A DNA stretch of 64,000 nt from Herbihabitans rhizosphaerae (GTDB taxonomy: Bacteria > Actinomycetota > Actinomycetes > Mycobacteriales > Pseudonocardiaceae). The position numbers and the translations under genes are program-made. Within the stretch, counting starts at the first letter, position 1; every line of letters starts with the position of its first letter. This document shows, piece by piece, positions 39,493-55,026 of this stretch. The notes below the pieces were generated by a model. The model made no database searches. It saw nothing but the letters and a program-made list of their open reading frames with translations, and was not told the DNA's origin. The stretch lies in contig NZ_SGWQ01000002.1 of assembly GCF_004216555.1 (NCBI RefSeq), forward strand, positions 91,120 through 155,119, read 5' to 3'.

Positions 39493-40293
39493 TCAGGCTG
39501 TGCGCGTCGCGGCGACCGCGGCGGTGGTGTAGCGCATGGTGAAGCTGCCGCCCACGGCGTCGATCGCGGCGCCGACGTCCTGCTGCAATACGGCCAGCTT
39601 GTCCTTGCGGAGCCGGGTGGCCGGGCCGAATGTGGGGAGTTGGTCCAGCCAGGCGTCGCGGGTGTAGACGTGCTCCCACTCGAACCGCCACTGGTCCGGC
39701 GCGTCGAACCCGCCCACGTCGCCGATCGCGTCGGCTGCTCGGGTGAGCATCACCTGGTAGACGTCCGCGCCACGGATCGCGCCGGGGTCGAACCGCGTGT
39801 CGGGTTCCACTCGCCGGTAGGCCTCGGCGAAGGCGTCGGTCACCTCGGCGGGCGGATCGAACACGTGCCAGAACACCGACAGCAGGCCGCCGGGGCGCAG
39901 CACGCCGGCCGCCTTCGCGGCGCCGGCCGCGGGGTCGACCCAGTGCCAGGCCTGGCCGGCGACGACCGCGTCGAAGGTGCGGCCGGCGCTGTCCCAGTCC
40001 TCGAACGTGGCCACCTCGACGTCGAGCCCGTCGCGGCGCGCGAACTCGGCCATGCGCGCGTCCGGCTCGACGCCGAGCACGGTGCACCCGGCGGCGCGGA
40101 ACTGGCGGGCCGCGATCCCCGTTCCGCAGCCGACGTCCAGCACGTCGGTGCCGGGACTGGCGGCGACGATCCGGTCGATCAGGGCCGACGGGTAGCGGGG
40201 GCGGGCCCGGTCGTAGCGGGCCGCGTCGGTGCCGAACGACTCGGCGACGTCTCGGTGCCGGTGCGGCTCGGGGTCGGGCGGTAGAGTGGGCAT
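39493..40293 (-). CDS. Class I SAM-dependent methyltransferase
   Basis: A 266-residue methyltransferase of the Methyltransf_11 type, related to trans-aconitate or polyketide-type small-molecule enzymes. Motif I VLDVGCGTGIAARQF (about 50-64), acidic GVEPDARM, motif IV FDAVVAGQAWHWVD and motif V VLRPGGLLSVFWH. Its start codon lies inside a doubled inverted repeat shared with the divergent TetR gene, so it is probably repressed by that regulator and may be a self-protection or detoxification enzyme (inference). Confidence 0.87.
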   Translation of the reverse strand: MPTLPPDPEPHRHRDVAESFGTDAARYDRARPRYPSALIDRIVAASPGTDVLDVGCGTGIAARQFRAAGCTVLGVEPDARMAEFARRDGLDVEVATFEDWDSAGRTFDAVVAGQAWHWVDPAAGAAKAAGVLRPGGLLSVFWHVFDPPAEVTDAFAEAYRRVEPDTRFDPGAIRGADVYQVMLTRAADAIGDVGGFDAPDQWRFEWEHVYTRDAWLDQLPTFGPATRLRKDKLAVLQQDVGAAIDAVGGSFTMRYTTAAVAATRTA

Positions 40294-40322
40294 GCGCCCA
40301 CCATAGTGGGCGAGTGCCCACT
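40285..40322. promoter_or_regulatory. Doubled TetR-type operator
   Basis: Two near-identical palindromes occur side by side: GTGGGCATGCGCCCAC at 40286-40301 and GTGGGCGAGTGCCCAC at 40306-40321, centres 20 bases apart and flanked by A/T to extend the symmetry (AGTGGGC..GCCCACT). It covers the methyltransferase start and precedes the TetR gene. The two-turn spacing suits cooperative binding of two regulator dimers. Confidence 0.75.
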
Positions 40323-40338
40323 CCGGGAAGGGAGTTCA

Positions 40339-40926
40339 GTGCCGACCGGCGTGCACCTCCGTGACGTGCGCAAACAGCTCTTCGATGCCGCCGAGCGAGT
40401 CCTGCTGCGGGACGGGCCGAGCGCGCTGACCAGCCGTGCCGTCACCACCGAGGCGGGCTGCGCCAAGGGCGTGCTGCACCGGCACTTCGAGGACTTCGAC
40501 GCGTTCCTCGCCGAGTTCGTGCTGGACCGCGTCGACCAGCTCGCCCCGCGCGCCGTCGCGCTGCGCGAGTCCGCGGGCGCCGGCACGGTCGTGGACAACG
40601 TGGCCGACGCGCTGACCGCCGTATTCGGATCGGTCGCCGTCGCGATCGTCCCGCTGGTGACGTTCCGGGACGAGCTGCGCGCCCGGCTGCGGCAGGACTG
40701 GCCGGCCGGCGTGCCGGTGCTCACCGAAGCCGTGCTGATGATCGCCGGCTACCTCACCGCCGAGCGGGACCTCGGCCGGATCACGCAGGATGCCGAGGTC
40801 GACATGCTGGCACCCACCCTGATCGGGTCCGCGCACCTGCTGTTCGCCGACCGGAACGGCACCCCGCCCGACGCCGAGGCCGTCCGCCGGACGGTGACCG
40901 CCGTGCTGGCCGGCGTCACGCCTTAG
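40339..40926 (+). CDS. TetR-family transcriptional regulator
   Basis: A 195-residue repressor starting at GTG 40339 (GGGAAGGGAG upstream). N-terminal helix-turn-helix: DVRKQLFDAAERVLLRDGPSALTSRAVTTEAGCAKGVLHRHFEDFDAFLAEFV. Ligand-binding helical C-terminus. Divergent from the methyltransferase gene with the doubled operator between them, so it probably represses itself and that gene. It converges on and overlaps the end of the ABC relic by 11 bases. Confidence 0.88.
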   Translation: MPTGVHLRDVRKQLFDAAERVLLRDGPSALTSRAVTTEAGCAKGVLHRHFEDFDAFLAEFVLDRVDQLAPRAVALRESAGAGTVVDNVADALTAVFGSVAVAIVPLVTFRDELRARLRQDWPAGVPVLTEAVLMIAGYLTAERDLGRITQDAEVDMLAPTLIGSAHLLFADRNGTPPDAEAVRRTVTAVLAGVTP

Positions 40927-41398
40927 CGCGCGTCGCCGACCAGGCCGACCACAGCTCGGCGTAGTGGCCGCCGGAGGTCAGCAACTCCTGGTGCGTGCCG
41001 ATCTCGACGATCCGCCCGCCGTCCATGACCGCGATCCGGTCCGCCGTCGCCGCCTGCGACAACCGGTGCGCGACGACCAGCGCGGTGCGCCCGCGCAGCA
41101 CCTGCCGGACCGCCTGCTCGAGCGTGCGCGCGCGTCCGCCGTCGCCTCGTCCAAGATCACGACCGGGGTGTCGGCCAACAGCAGGCGGGCCAGCGCGAGC
41201 TGCTGCGCCTGCTGGGCGGTGAGCGGGTGCGCGCCGTGTCCGACCTGGGTCTCCAGACTGTCGGCCAACGCGTCCGCCCAGGTCAGCGCGCCCATCTCGG
41301 CGAGCGCGGCGCGAAGATCGCCGTCGCTCGCCTCCGGCCGGGCCAGCCGCAGATCGTCGGCCAGCGTGCCGGCGAAGACGTGCGTTTCCTGACTCCGG

Positions 41399-41400
<2 letters not shown>
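40916..41400 (-). pseudogene. C-terminal relic of an ABC exporter ATPase
   Basis: Minus-strand reading gives the second half of an ATPase domain. It runs ETHVFAGTLADDLRLARPEA, then a degenerate signature LTAQQAQQLALARLLL and Walker B VVILDEATADA. A frameshift near 41131 in a GCGCGCGC run follows, then RGRTALVVAHRLSQAATADR and the usual C-terminus. Walker A and the entire membrane domain are missing; the homology starts exactly at the 3' end of the geosmin synthase gene. It resembles the siderophore exporter CchG, which has the same QETHVFAGTL-type block and also a degenerate signature. Confidence 0.75.
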
Positions 41401-47302
<5,902 letters not shown>

Positions 47303-47316
47303 GGAGCGGCACACCG

Positions 47317-49803
47317 ATGGCACGCCGTAAGGGCAGCATCACCAAGATCGACCCGGCCGCGTTCGACAAGCCCGGCGCGACCGTGATCGACAACTCGCTC
47401 AAGACCGAGATCGAGGACTCCTATCTGGAGTACGCGTACTCGGTGATCCACTCGCGCGCCCTGCCGGACGCGCGGGACGGATTGAAGCCGGTACACCGTC
47501 GCATTCTGTATTCGATGAACGAGGCGGGATATCGGCCGACACATGCGTACGTGAAGTCTTCTCGCGTCGTCGGCGACACAATGGGCAAGTTTCATCCACA
47601 CGGCGACACCGCTATTTATGACGCCATGGTCAGAATGGCGCAGGACTTCTCGCTGAATGTGCCGCTGATTGACGGGCACGGTAACTTTGGAAGCCCAGAC
47701 GACGGTCCGGCCGCGAGCAGGTACACCGAGGCTCGAATGTCGCCCGCCGCAATGCGGCTGGTCGGCGAGCTGGGTGAGGACACCGTCGATTTCCGGCCCA
47801 ACTACGACGGTTCGCTGCAGGAGCCGTCGGTGCTTCCCGCGGCGTTTCCGAACCTGTTGGTGAACGGCTCGTCCGGAATCGCCGTCGGCATGGCGACCAA
47901 CATGATTCCGCACAATCTCGGCGAGGTGGTCGAGGCCACCCGCTGGCTGATCACCCACCCGGACGCCTCGCTGGACAAGCTGATGGAGTTCGTGCCGGGC
48001 CCCGACCTGCCCACCGGCGGCATGCTGCTCGGGCTGGACGAGGTGCGCCGCGCCTACGAGACCGGCCGTGGCGTCGTGCGCATGCGCGCCAAGGTGGAGA
48101 TCGGCCCGCTGGAGGGCAGCCGGGGCCGCCAGGCGATCACCCTGGTGGAGCTGCCGTACGCGGTCGGCCCGGAGAAGATCATCGAGAAGATCACCGACGA
48201 GGTCACCAAGTCCAAGCGGCTGTCCGGGATCGCCGACGTGAAGGACCTGACCGACCGGGAGAACGGCACCCGGCTGGTGATCGAGTGCAAGGTCGGCGTG
48301 AACCCGCAGGCGCTGCTCGCCGACCTGTACCGCCTCACGCCGATGGAGCAGTCCTTCGGCATCAACAACCTCGTGCTGGTCGACGGGCAGCCGCGAACCC
48401 TTGGCCTGAAAGAACTTCTGCAAGTGTTCCTGCGGCACCGCTACGAGGTCGTGACCCGGCGCACCCGCTACCGGCGGCGCAAGCGGGAGGAGCGGCTGCA
48501 CCTGGTCGAGGGCCTGCTGATCGCACTGCTGGACATCGACAAGGTGATCAAGCTGATTCGCGGCAGCGAGAACGCGGCCGCCGCGAAGGAAGGCTTGATG
48601 AAGCAGTTCAAGCTCTCCGAGATCCAGGCCACCTACATCCTCGACACGCCGCTGCGCCGCCTCACCAAGTACGACAAGCTCGAGCTGGAGACCGAGCAGG
48701 AGACGCTGCGCAAGGAGATCGCCGAGCTGACCGCGATCCTGGACGACGAGGGCGTGCTCAAGAAGCTCGTGTCCAAGGAGTTGGCCGCGGTCTCCAAGGA
48801 GTTGGCCACCGAGCGGCGCACCGCGCTGATCGACGGCGACCTCAAGGAGGTGCTCGCCGCGTCCAAGCCGGCCGGGCCGCTCGAGGTGGCCGACGATCCG
48901 TGCCAGGTGATCCTGTCCGCGACCGGCCTGGTGGCCAGGACGGCCGCCGACTCCGAGGAGGCCACCGACGCGCGCCGGCGCAGCGGCCGGGCCAAGCACG
49001 ACGCGGTGACCGCGGTCGTGCACTCCACCGCGCGCGGGCAAGTGCTGCTGGTGACTAACCGGGGGCGCGCGTTCAAGACGGACGTATTGCCGCTGCCGGT
49101 ACTGCCCGAGGCGGCCGGCACGGTGTCGCTGTCCGGTGGCATGGCCGCCGGTGAGCTGGTCGACCTCCAGTCGGGGGAGCGGGTGGTCGGTATCGCGCCC
49201 CTCGGCGAGCGGGCCGAGGGATCACCGGGGCTGGCACTGGGCACCCGGCAGGGGGTGGTGAAGGTGTGCTCGCCGGACTGGCCGGTGCGCTCCGACGAGT
49301 TCGACGTGATCACGCTGGCCGACGGCGACGAGGTGGTCGGCGTCGGCTGGCTCACCGACGGCGAGGAGACGCTGGTGTTCATGTCCTCGGACTCGTCGCT
49401 GTTGCGCTACGCCGCGTCGCTGGTGCGGCCGCAGGGTCTGCGCGGCGGCGGCATGGCCGGCATCAAGCTGGCCGCCGGTGCGGGGGCGGTGCACTTCGGC
49501 GCGGTGCGGGTGGACGACAACGAGCACGGCGAGCCGATGGTGGTCACCTCGACCGGGCAGAGCGTGAAGGTGACACCGTTCGCGGAGTACCCGGCGAAGG
49601 GGCGGGCGACCGGCGGGGTGCGATCGCACCGGTTCCTCAAGGGCGAGTCGGCGGTCACGCTGGCCTGGGTCGGGCCACAGCCGGTCGGCGCGTCGCGCAC
49701 CGGATCGGCGGTCGAACTGCCCGAGGTGGACCAGCGTCGTGACGGCTCCGGCGCCGCGCACCCCGGTCCCGACGTCATCGGTCACCAGATCCAGCGAGAC
49801 TAA
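47317..49803 (+). CDS. parC: DNA topoisomerase IV subunit A
   Basis: An 828-residue type IIA topoisomerase breakage-reunion subunit. Winged-helix region with [18 protein letters not shown], catalytic Tyr136 in [11 protein letters not shown], tower and coiled-coil gate (residues about 380-520), then a C-terminal beta-pinwheel-like domain with degenerate blade repeats ([62 protein letters not shown]). No canonical GyrA box is evident, supporting topoisomerase IV. It starts 14 bases after parE behind GAGGAGCGG, so subunits are made together. Decatenates replicated chromosomes. Confidence 0.93.
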   Translation: MARRKGSITKIDPAAFDKPGATVIDNSLKTEIEDSYLEYAYSVIHSRALPDARDGLKPVHRRILYSMNEAGYRPTHAYVKSSRVVGDTMGKFHPHGDTAIYDAMVRMAQDFSLNVPLIDGHGNFGSPDDGPAASRYTEARMSPAAMRLVGELGEDTVDFRPNYDGSLQEPSVLPAAFPNLLVNGSSGIAVGMATNMIPHNLGEVVEATRWLITHPDASLDKLMEFVPGPDLPTGGMLLGLDEVRRAYETGRGVVRMRAKVEIGPLEGSRGRQAITLVELPYAVGPEKIIEKITDEVTKSKRLSGIADVKDLTDRENGTRLVIECKVGVNPQALLADLYRLTPMEQSFGINNLVLVDGQPRTLGLKELLQVFLRHRYEVVTRRTRYRRRKREERLHLVEGLLIALLDIDKVIKLIRGSENAAAAKEGLMKQFKLSEIQATYILDTPLRRLTKYDKLELETEQETLRKEIAELTAILDDEGVLKKLVSKELAAVSKELATERRTALIDGDLKEVLAASKPAGPLEVADDPCQVILSATGLVARTAADSEEATDARRRSGRAKHDAVTAVVHSTARGQVLLVTNRGRAFKTDVLPLPVLPEAAGTVSLSGGMAAGELVDLQSGERVVGIAPLGERAEGSPGLALGTRQGVVKVCSPDWPVRSDEFDVITLADGDEVVGVGWLTDGEETLVFMSSDSSLLRYAASLVRPQGLRGGGMAGIKLAAGAGAVHFGAVRVDDNEHGEPMVVTSTGQSVKVTPFAEYPAKGRATGGVRSHRFLKGESAVTLAWVGPQPVGASRTGSAVELPEVDQRRDGSGAAHPGPDVIGHQIQRD

Positions 49804-50170
49804 CGCTGGGTGGTCGCCGGCCGCGATCGTTTCCCTCTTGGGGGTGCGACGCGGCCGGCACGATCGCGTCGGCGCGCACGTGAGGTGATCGCGGGTACCC
49901 CGAAATGGTAGGACGAATTGTCGAGCCATTCCGTGACGCCACCCGCAAATGGGTCGCGGTCCCTCGGACGGGTGCCGTCCGCGCACGCATAGTGTGGCCG
50001 GTGCGAGCCGCGTCGACGGATCGGCCTAATGCGCGACACCTACCGTATGACGGCCGCTGGTCCACCCATTCGAGCGCTTGCGGACGCTGTCGCGAGCACT
50101 AGCGTCGAATGTGCATGGACGAACGATTTCCAGGTCAGATCATCTTCCCCGGTTCGCATGGAAATTGGCG
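49804..50170. other. Intergenic region between parC and the encapsulin operon
   Basis: This stretch of 367 bases separates two plus-strand transcription units. Its first 65 bases hold two overlapping inverted repeats (separate entry). The remainder, 49869-50170, shows no convincing gene; small frames there lack ribosome sites and good codon use. It must contain the promoter of the shell genes, but I cannot point to a clear -35/-10 pair. Confidence 0.5.
49816..49868 (+). terminator. Candidate terminator with two mutually exclusive hairpins
   Basis: Two perfect 9-bp complements share three bases. GCCGGCCGC (49816-49824) pairs with GCGGCCGGC (49851-49859), and CGCGATCGT (49822-49830) pairs with ACGATCGCG (49860-49868). 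Only one full stem can form at a time. The position 13 bases after the parC stop suits transcription termination, although there is no T-run. Confidence 0.45.
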
Positions 50171-51592
50171 GTGTCGACTGTGACCGATGTGCTGGAACCC
50201 GCGACTACCAATGAGGAAAAACAGCAGCAGAGTCTGAGTACCGGAGCGGCACGGAATTTGGCGACAACGACCAAATCCGTGCCGCAAATGCAGGGTGTCA
50301 CTTCCCGTTGGCTTTTGAAGATGTTGCCCTGGGTGCAGGTTTCCGGTGGTACTTACCGAGTCAACCGGCGCCTGAGTTACACCGTGGGCGACGGCCGCGT
50401 GACGTTCACCGGAACCGGATCGGACGTGCGCGTCATTCCCCAGGAACTCGGCGAGCTGCCGTTGTTGCGCGGGTTCGACGACATCGAGTCGCTCGAGGCG
50501 CTCGCCGGCCGGTTCGAATACCACGAGTACGAACCGGGTGAGGTGATCGCCGAGTTCGGCCACCAAGCCGAGCAGCTGTACCTGATCGTGCACGGCAAGA
50601 TCGGCCGGGTCGGCGTCGGCAAGTACGGCGACCAGACCGAGCTCGGCGTGAAGGCCGACGGCGACTACTTCGGCGACCAGGCCCTCACCGACGACCGGAA
50701 CATGTGGGAGTTCACCGCGAAGGCGGTCACCTCGTGCACCGTACTCACCTTGCGGCGCACACAGTTCGACCAGGTGCTCGAGCAGTCCGACGCGATGCGC
50801 GAGCACGTCGAACGGGTGCTGGCCAGCCCGAAGAAGCGGCACAACCCGCACGGTGAGGCGGAGATCGAGGTGGCCTCCGGGCACGCCGGCGAGGTGGACC
50901 TGCCGAGCACGTTCGTGGACTACGAGGTCGCGCCGCGCGAGTACGAGCTGAGCGTCGCGCAGACCGTGCTGCGGGTGCACAGCCGGGTCGCCGATCTCTA
51001 CAACAAGCCGATGGACCAGGTCGAGCAGCAGTTGCGGCTGACGATCGAGGCATTGCGGGAGCGGCAGGAGAACGAACTCGTCAACAATCGCGAGTTCGGC
51101 CTTCTGCACAATGCCGACTTCTCGCAGCGAATTCACACCAGGAATGGCCCGCCGACGCCGGACGACCTGGACGACCTGTTGGCGATGGTGTGGAAGAATC
51201 CGGGATTCTTCCTGGCCCACCCGAAAACGATCGCGGCCATCGGTCAGGAATTCAACAAGGCCGGCGTGTATCCGAACAGTGTCGACATGAATGGGCACAT
51301 GGTGCCGGCGTGGCGCGGAGTTCCGATCCTGCCGTGCAACAAGATCGGCGTCAGCGAGAAGCGGACCAGCTCTATTCTGCTGATGCGCACTGGTGAGGAG
51401 GCGCAGGGTGTCGTCGGGCTGCACCAGATTGGTATCCCCGATGAGTATCAGCCGGGCCTTTCGGTTCGCTTCATGAACATCAGCGAGCAGGCGATCCTGT
51501 CCTACCTGGTGAGCGCCTACTACTCGATCGCCGTGCTGGTTCCGGACGCGCTGGCCGTTCTGGAGAACGTCGAGATCGGCAGGGCGAGCTGA
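50171..51592 (+). CDS. Family 2B encapsulin shell protein with inserted cNMP-binding-like domain (first of two)
   Basis: A 473-residue EshA-type protein: an HK97-fold encapsulin shell protomer split by a cyclic-nucleotide-binding-like domain. The N-terminal arm ([22 protein letters not shown], about 20-41) and [11 protein letters not shown] precede the insert; the cNMP-like domain spans about 103-220 (GDYFGDQAL at 164-172). The C-terminal shell part has [65 protein letters not shown] and a final [22 protein letters not shown]. By alignment to CAP the phosphate-contacting Arg is Trp179. GTG 50171 (GGAAA upstream) is chosen; GTG 50180 is an alternative. Its stop overlaps the second shell gene. 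Confidence 0.92.
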   Translation: MSTVTDVLEPATTNEEKQQQSLSTGAARNLATTTKSVPQMQGVTSRWLLKMLPWVQVSGGTYRVNRRLSYTVGDGRVTFTGTGSDVRVIPQELGELPLLRGFDDIESLEALAGRFEYHEYEPGEVIAEFGHQAEQLYLIVHGKIGRVGVGKYGDQTELGVKADGDYFGDQALTDDRNMWEFTAKAVTSCTVLTLRRTQFDQVLEQSDAMREHVERVLASPKKRHNPHGEAEIEVASGHAGEVDLPSTFVDYEVAPREYELSVAQTVLRVHSRVADLYNKPMDQVEQQLRLTIEALRERQENELVNNREFGLLHNADFSQRIHTRNGPPTPDDLDDLLAMVWKNPGFFLAHPKTIAAIGQEFNKAGVYPNSVDMNGHMVPAWRGVPILPCNKIGVSEKRTSSILLMRTGEEAQGVVGLHQIGIPDEYQPGLSVRFMNISEQAILSYLVSAYYSIAVLVPDALAVLENVEIGRAS

Positions 51593-52989
51593 TGACGGCG
51601 GTCGAGACGGTCGTCGAGACGGAGCCACCCCAGCAGAGCCTCAGCACCGGTGCGGCGCGAAAACTGGCCAACACCACCAAGTCGGTGCCGCAGATGCGGG
51701 GCGTCACCCCGCGCTGGCTGTCCAGGATGCTGCCGTGGGTCGAGGCCGAGGGTGCGGCGTACCGGGTCAACCGCAGGCTCAGCTACGCCGTGGGTGACGG
51801 CAGGGTGACCTTCGTCAGCACCGGCAGCGAGGTCCGGGTGATCCCGCGCGAACTGGGCGAACTGGCGCCGCTGCGCGGATTCGACGACGAGGAGGTGCTC
51901 ACCGAACTGGCCAACCGGTTCACCCAACAGGAGATCGAGGCCGGCGAGGTGATCGTCCGAGCCGGCCGCCCGGTCGACTCGGTGTTCCTGCTCGCGCACG
52001 GTAGGGCGGAGAAGCTCGGCGAGGGGCCGTACGGCGACGCGACGCTGCTTCGCGGGCTGGCCGACGGCGACTACTTCGGGGAACAGGCGCTCACCGAGGA
52101 GTCCTCGGTGTGGGACTGCACGGTCAAGGCCGTCACCCCGTGCACCGTGCTGGTGCTGCCGGCGCGCGTGGTGCGGGAGCTGAACGGGCACTCCGACCGG
52201 CTGCGCGACCACGTCCAGCGGGTGCTGTCGCAGGCGGGCAAGCCGCAGAACAAGCACAGCGAGGCCGAGATCGACATCGCGTCGGGTCACGCCGGCGAGG
52301 CCGATCTGCCGGCCACGTTCGTGGACTACGACACCGCGCCGCGCGAGTACGAATTGGGTGCCGCGCAGACCCGGCTGCGGATCCACACCCGCGTCGCCGA
52401 TCTCTACAACGACCCGATGGACCAGGTCGACCAACAAGTGCGGCTCACCGTTTCCGCATTGCGCGAACGCCGGGAGTACGAGCTGGTCAACAATCCCGAC
52501 TTCGGGCTGCTGCACAACGCCGACCTGAAACAGCGCATCTATTCCCGGACCGGCCCGCCGACTCCGGAGGACATGGACGAACTGCTGTCCCGGCGGCGGA
52601 AGACGCGGTTCTTCCTCGCGCATCCGAAGACGATCGCGGCGATCGGCCGGGAGTGCACCAAGCGCGGCATCTACCCGCAGGACGTCGAGGTCGACGGCAC
52701 CATGGTACGCGCGTGGCGGGGTGTCCCGATCCTCCCGTGCGACAAGATCCCGGTTACCGAGAACAACACCAGCTCCATTCTGGCGATGCGCACCGGGCGA
52801 GAGGACGAAGGTGTCATCGGACTGCACCAGACCGGTATTCCGGACGAGTACGAGCCGGGCCTTTCCGTGCGGTTCACCGGAATCGGCGACAACGCGATCA
52901 TGACATATCTGGTCAGCACGTATTTCTCCGCCGCGGTGCTCGTTCCCGACGCACTCGGCGTTCTCGAGCACGTCGACATCGGCCGCTAG
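51592..52989 (+). CDS. Family 2B encapsulin shell protein with inserted cNMP-binding-like domain (second of two)
   Basis: A 465-residue paralogue of the preceding protein with the same order: N-arm ([22 protein letters not shown]), [12 protein letters not shown], cNMP-like insert (about 95-215, GDYFGEQAL at 159-167, Trp174 where CAP has its phosphate Arg), then the HK97 shell ([83 protein letters not shown]). The insert is the most divergent part. TGATG overlap with the first gene implies matched synthesis, as for a two-component shell. The cargo candidate gene starts 10 bases downstream. Confidence 0.92.
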   Translation: MTAVETVVETEPPQQSLSTGAARKLANTTKSVPQMRGVTPRWLSRMLPWVEAEGAAYRVNRRLSYAVGDGRVTFVSTGSEVRVIPRELGELAPLRGFDDEEVLTELANRFTQQEIEAGEVIVRAGRPVDSVFLLAHGRAEKLGEGPYGDATLLRGLADGDYFGEQALTEESSVWDCTVKAVTPCTVLVLPARVVRELNGHSDRLRDHVQRVLSQAGKPQNKHSEAEIDIASGHAGEADLPATFVDYDTAPREYELGAAQTRLRIHTRVADLYNDPMDQVDQQVRLTVSALRERREYELVNNPDFGLLHNADLKQRIYSRTGPPTPEDMDELLSRRRKTRFFLAHPKTIAAIGRECTKRGIYPQDVEVDGTMVRAWRGVPILPCDKIPVTENNTSSILAMRTGREDEGVIGLHQTGIPDEYEPGLSVRFTGIGDNAIMTYLVSTYFSAAVLVPDALGVLEHVDIGR

Positions 52990-52998
52990 GAGAGGTAA

Positions 52999-54042
52999 AT
53001 GACGACCATGCGTGAGGCGCCGACGGGGGCCCGGTCGGCCCGTGAAGTACTCGACTGGAGCAGGGAGGTGGTCGACTCCGGCATGCGTGCCGCCGTGGAC
53101 ACGCTGCCGGAGTCGGTGCGCCACATCGCCGGCTACCACCTCGGCTGGTGGGACGTGCGCGGCCGGCCGGAGTCGGCCGATCGCGGCAAGGCCCTGCGCC
53201 CGGCGCTCACGCTGCTGTGCACACGGGCGGTCGGTGCCGACTCGTCGGTCGGGCTGCCGGCCGCCGTGGCGGTCGAGCTGACGCACAATTTCTCGTTGCT
53301 GCACGACGACGTGATGGACGGCGATCGCACCCGCCGGCACCGGCTGACCGCGTGGAGCGCGTTCGGCGTCGGCCCGGCCATCCTCGCCGGGGACGCGCTG
53401 CTCACCCTCGCGCTCGACGTGCTGACCACCAGCGGTCACCCCGAATGCCGGCTGGCCGCGCACAGCCTGAGCGACGCGGTGCAGGAGCTGTTACACGGCC
53501 AGATGCTCGACCTGGAGTTCGAGCGGCGCGACTCGGTAAGCCTGGACGAGTGCCTCACCATGGCGGAGGGCAAGACCGCCGCGTTGCTCGGGCGGGCGTG
53601 CGCACTCGGCGCGCTGTTCGGCGGCGGCCGGCCGGCGCAGGTGCAGCTGCTGCGCAGCTACGGCGAGCGGCTCGGTCTGGCGTTCCAGCTCGTCGACGAT
53701 CTGCTCGGGATCTGGGGCGATCCGAGGCGCACCGGCAAACCGGTCTACTCCGATGTGATCAGCCGCAAGAAGTCGCTGCCGGTGGTGGCCGCGCTGACCT
53801 CCGGCACCGACGCCGGGCGTGAGCTGGCCGATCTGTACGGCCGGCCGGATCCGTTGTCCGGTCCCCAACTGGCCCGCGCCGGGGAGCTGATCGAGTTGGC
53901 CGGCGGGCGCGCGTGGAGCGCCGACCACGCCGAGGAGATGCTGACCGAGGCGCTGCGGCACCTGAACGCGTCCGGCCCGGACCCGGAGTCGGCCGCCGAG
54001 CTGACCGCCGTGGCCCGGCTCGTCGTCGCCAGGGACCGGTGA
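52999..54042 (+). CDS. Polyprenyl diphosphate synthase, probable encapsulin cargo
   Basis: A 347-residue all-helical trans-isoprenyl diphosphate synthase. First aspartate-rich motif DDVMD (103-107, bacterial short form), GKALRPAL upstream, GQMLDLEFE (167-175), and second motif DDLLGIWGD (233-241) followed by a KKSLP block. Chain length cannot be set with confidence. AGGAGAGG precedes the ATG, 10 bases after the second shell gene. Polyprenyl transferases are a recognised cargo class of Family 2B encapsulins. Unlike cargos with a long disordered N-terminal tail, this one has only about 12 flexible residues (MTTMREAPTGAR), so the loading determinant is unclear. Confidence 0.88.
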   Translation: MTTMREAPTGARSAREVLDWSREVVDSGMRAAVDTLPESVRHIAGYHLGWWDVRGRPESADRGKALRPALTLLCTRAVGADSSVGLPAAVAVELTHNFSLLHDDVMDGDRTRRHRLTAWSAFGVGPAILAGDALLTLALDVLTTSGHPECRLAAHSLSDAVQELLHGQMLDLEFERRDSVSLDECLTMAEGKTAALLGRACALGALFGGGRPAQVQLLRSYGERLGLAFQLVDDLLGIWGDPRRTGKPVYSDVISRKKSLPVVAALTSGTDAGRELADLYGRPDPLSGPQLARAGELIELAGGRAWSADHAEEMLTEALRHLNASGPDPESAAELTAVARLVVARDR

Positions 54043-54045
54043 GCC

Positions 54046-55026
54046 GTGGACCCGCGAGATCCCGCGTGGCGGGCGGCCGCCGGTTCGCGCACTGTGCTGC
54101 TGGCCGCGCCGCGCTCGTTCTGCGCCGGCGTGGAGCGCGCGATCGAGATCGTGCGCCGGGTGCTGGCCACCGCCGGCCCACCGGTGTACGTGCGCCGCCA
54201 GATCGTGCACAACGCGCACGTGGTGGCCGAGCTGGAGCGCGACGGGGCGGTGTTCGTGGAGGAGTTGAACGCCGTGCCGGACGGTGCGACCGTGGTCTTC
54301 TCCGCGCACGGCGTCTCGCCGGCCGTGCGTGCCGAGGCGGCCGAGCGTGGGCTGGACGTGGTGGACGCGACCTGTCCGCTGGTGGCCAAGGTGCACGTCG
54401 AGGCGACCCGGTTCGCCACGCGCGGCGACACCGTTCTGCTGATCGGGCACGCCGGGCACGACGAGGTGGAGGGCACGCTCGGCGAGGCGCCGCAGTCGAC
54501 CATTCTGGTGGAGGACGTCGAGGCGGTGCCGCACATCGAGGTGCCCGACCCGCGGCGCGTCTCCTACCTGACGCAGACCACGCTCGCGGTGGACGAGACC
54601 GCGGAGATCGTGGACGCCCTGCGCGCGCGGTTCCCCGAGATGCGCGGGCCGGCGTCGGAGGACATCTGCTACGCGACCACCAACCGGCAGCAGGCGCTCG
54701 CGGCGGTCGCCGCCGACGCCGATCTCGTGCTGGTGGTCGGCTCGGCCAACTCGTCCAACTCGGTGCGGCTGGTGGAGGTGGCCGAGCGGGGCGGCACTCC
54801 GGCACGGCTGATCGAGGACGCCGACGCGATCGATCCGGCCTGGCTCGCCGGCACGTCGGTGATCGGCCTGACCGCCGGCGCGTCGGCCCCGCCGCCGTTG
54901 GTCGACGGCGTGGTGTCGGCGCTGCGCGCGCTCGGCGAGGTCACCGTCGTGGAGCGGGAGACGGCGCGCGAGACCGTCGAGTTCGCCCTCCCGCTGGGGT
55001 TGCGGTCGGGATCGGCCGATGGCTGA
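54046..55026 (+). CDS. ispH: 4-hydroxy-3-methylbut-2-enyl diphosphate reductase
   Basis: A 326-residue [4Fe-4S] enzyme, last step of the MEP pathway, producing IPP and DMAPP. The three cluster cysteines are Cys26 ([10 protein letters not shown]), Cys110 (VDATCPLV) and Cys208 ([11 protein letters not shown]). His56 in IVHNAHVV and the SAHG block are also present. GTG 54046 lies 3 bases after the polyprenyl synthase stop, so the two are co-translated. It supplies the C5 units used by the neighbouring prenyl synthase; possibly a second, cluster-specific copy beside a housekeeping one elsewhere. Confidence 0.95.
   Translation: MDPRDPAWRAAAGSRTVLLAAPRSFCAGVERAIEIVRRVLATAGPPVYVRRQIVHNAHVVAELERDGAVFVEELNAVPDGATVVFSAHGVSPAVRAEAAERGLDVVDATCPLVAKVHVEATRFATRGDTVLLIGHAGHDEVEGTLGEAPQSTILVEDVEAVPHIEVPDPRRVSYLTQTTLAVDETAEIVDALRARFPEMRGPASEDICYATTNRQQALAAVAADADLVLVVGSANSSNSVRLVEVAERGGTPARLIEDADAIDPAWLAGTSVIGLTAGASAPPPLVDGVVSALRALGEVTVVERETARETVEFALPLGLRSGSADG

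Noticed and set aside
50078..50170. Upstream extension of the first shell protein
   Set aside because: Homology to the second shell protein begins near the GTG at 50171/50180, and the extra residues ([14 protein letters not shown]) look non-coding.
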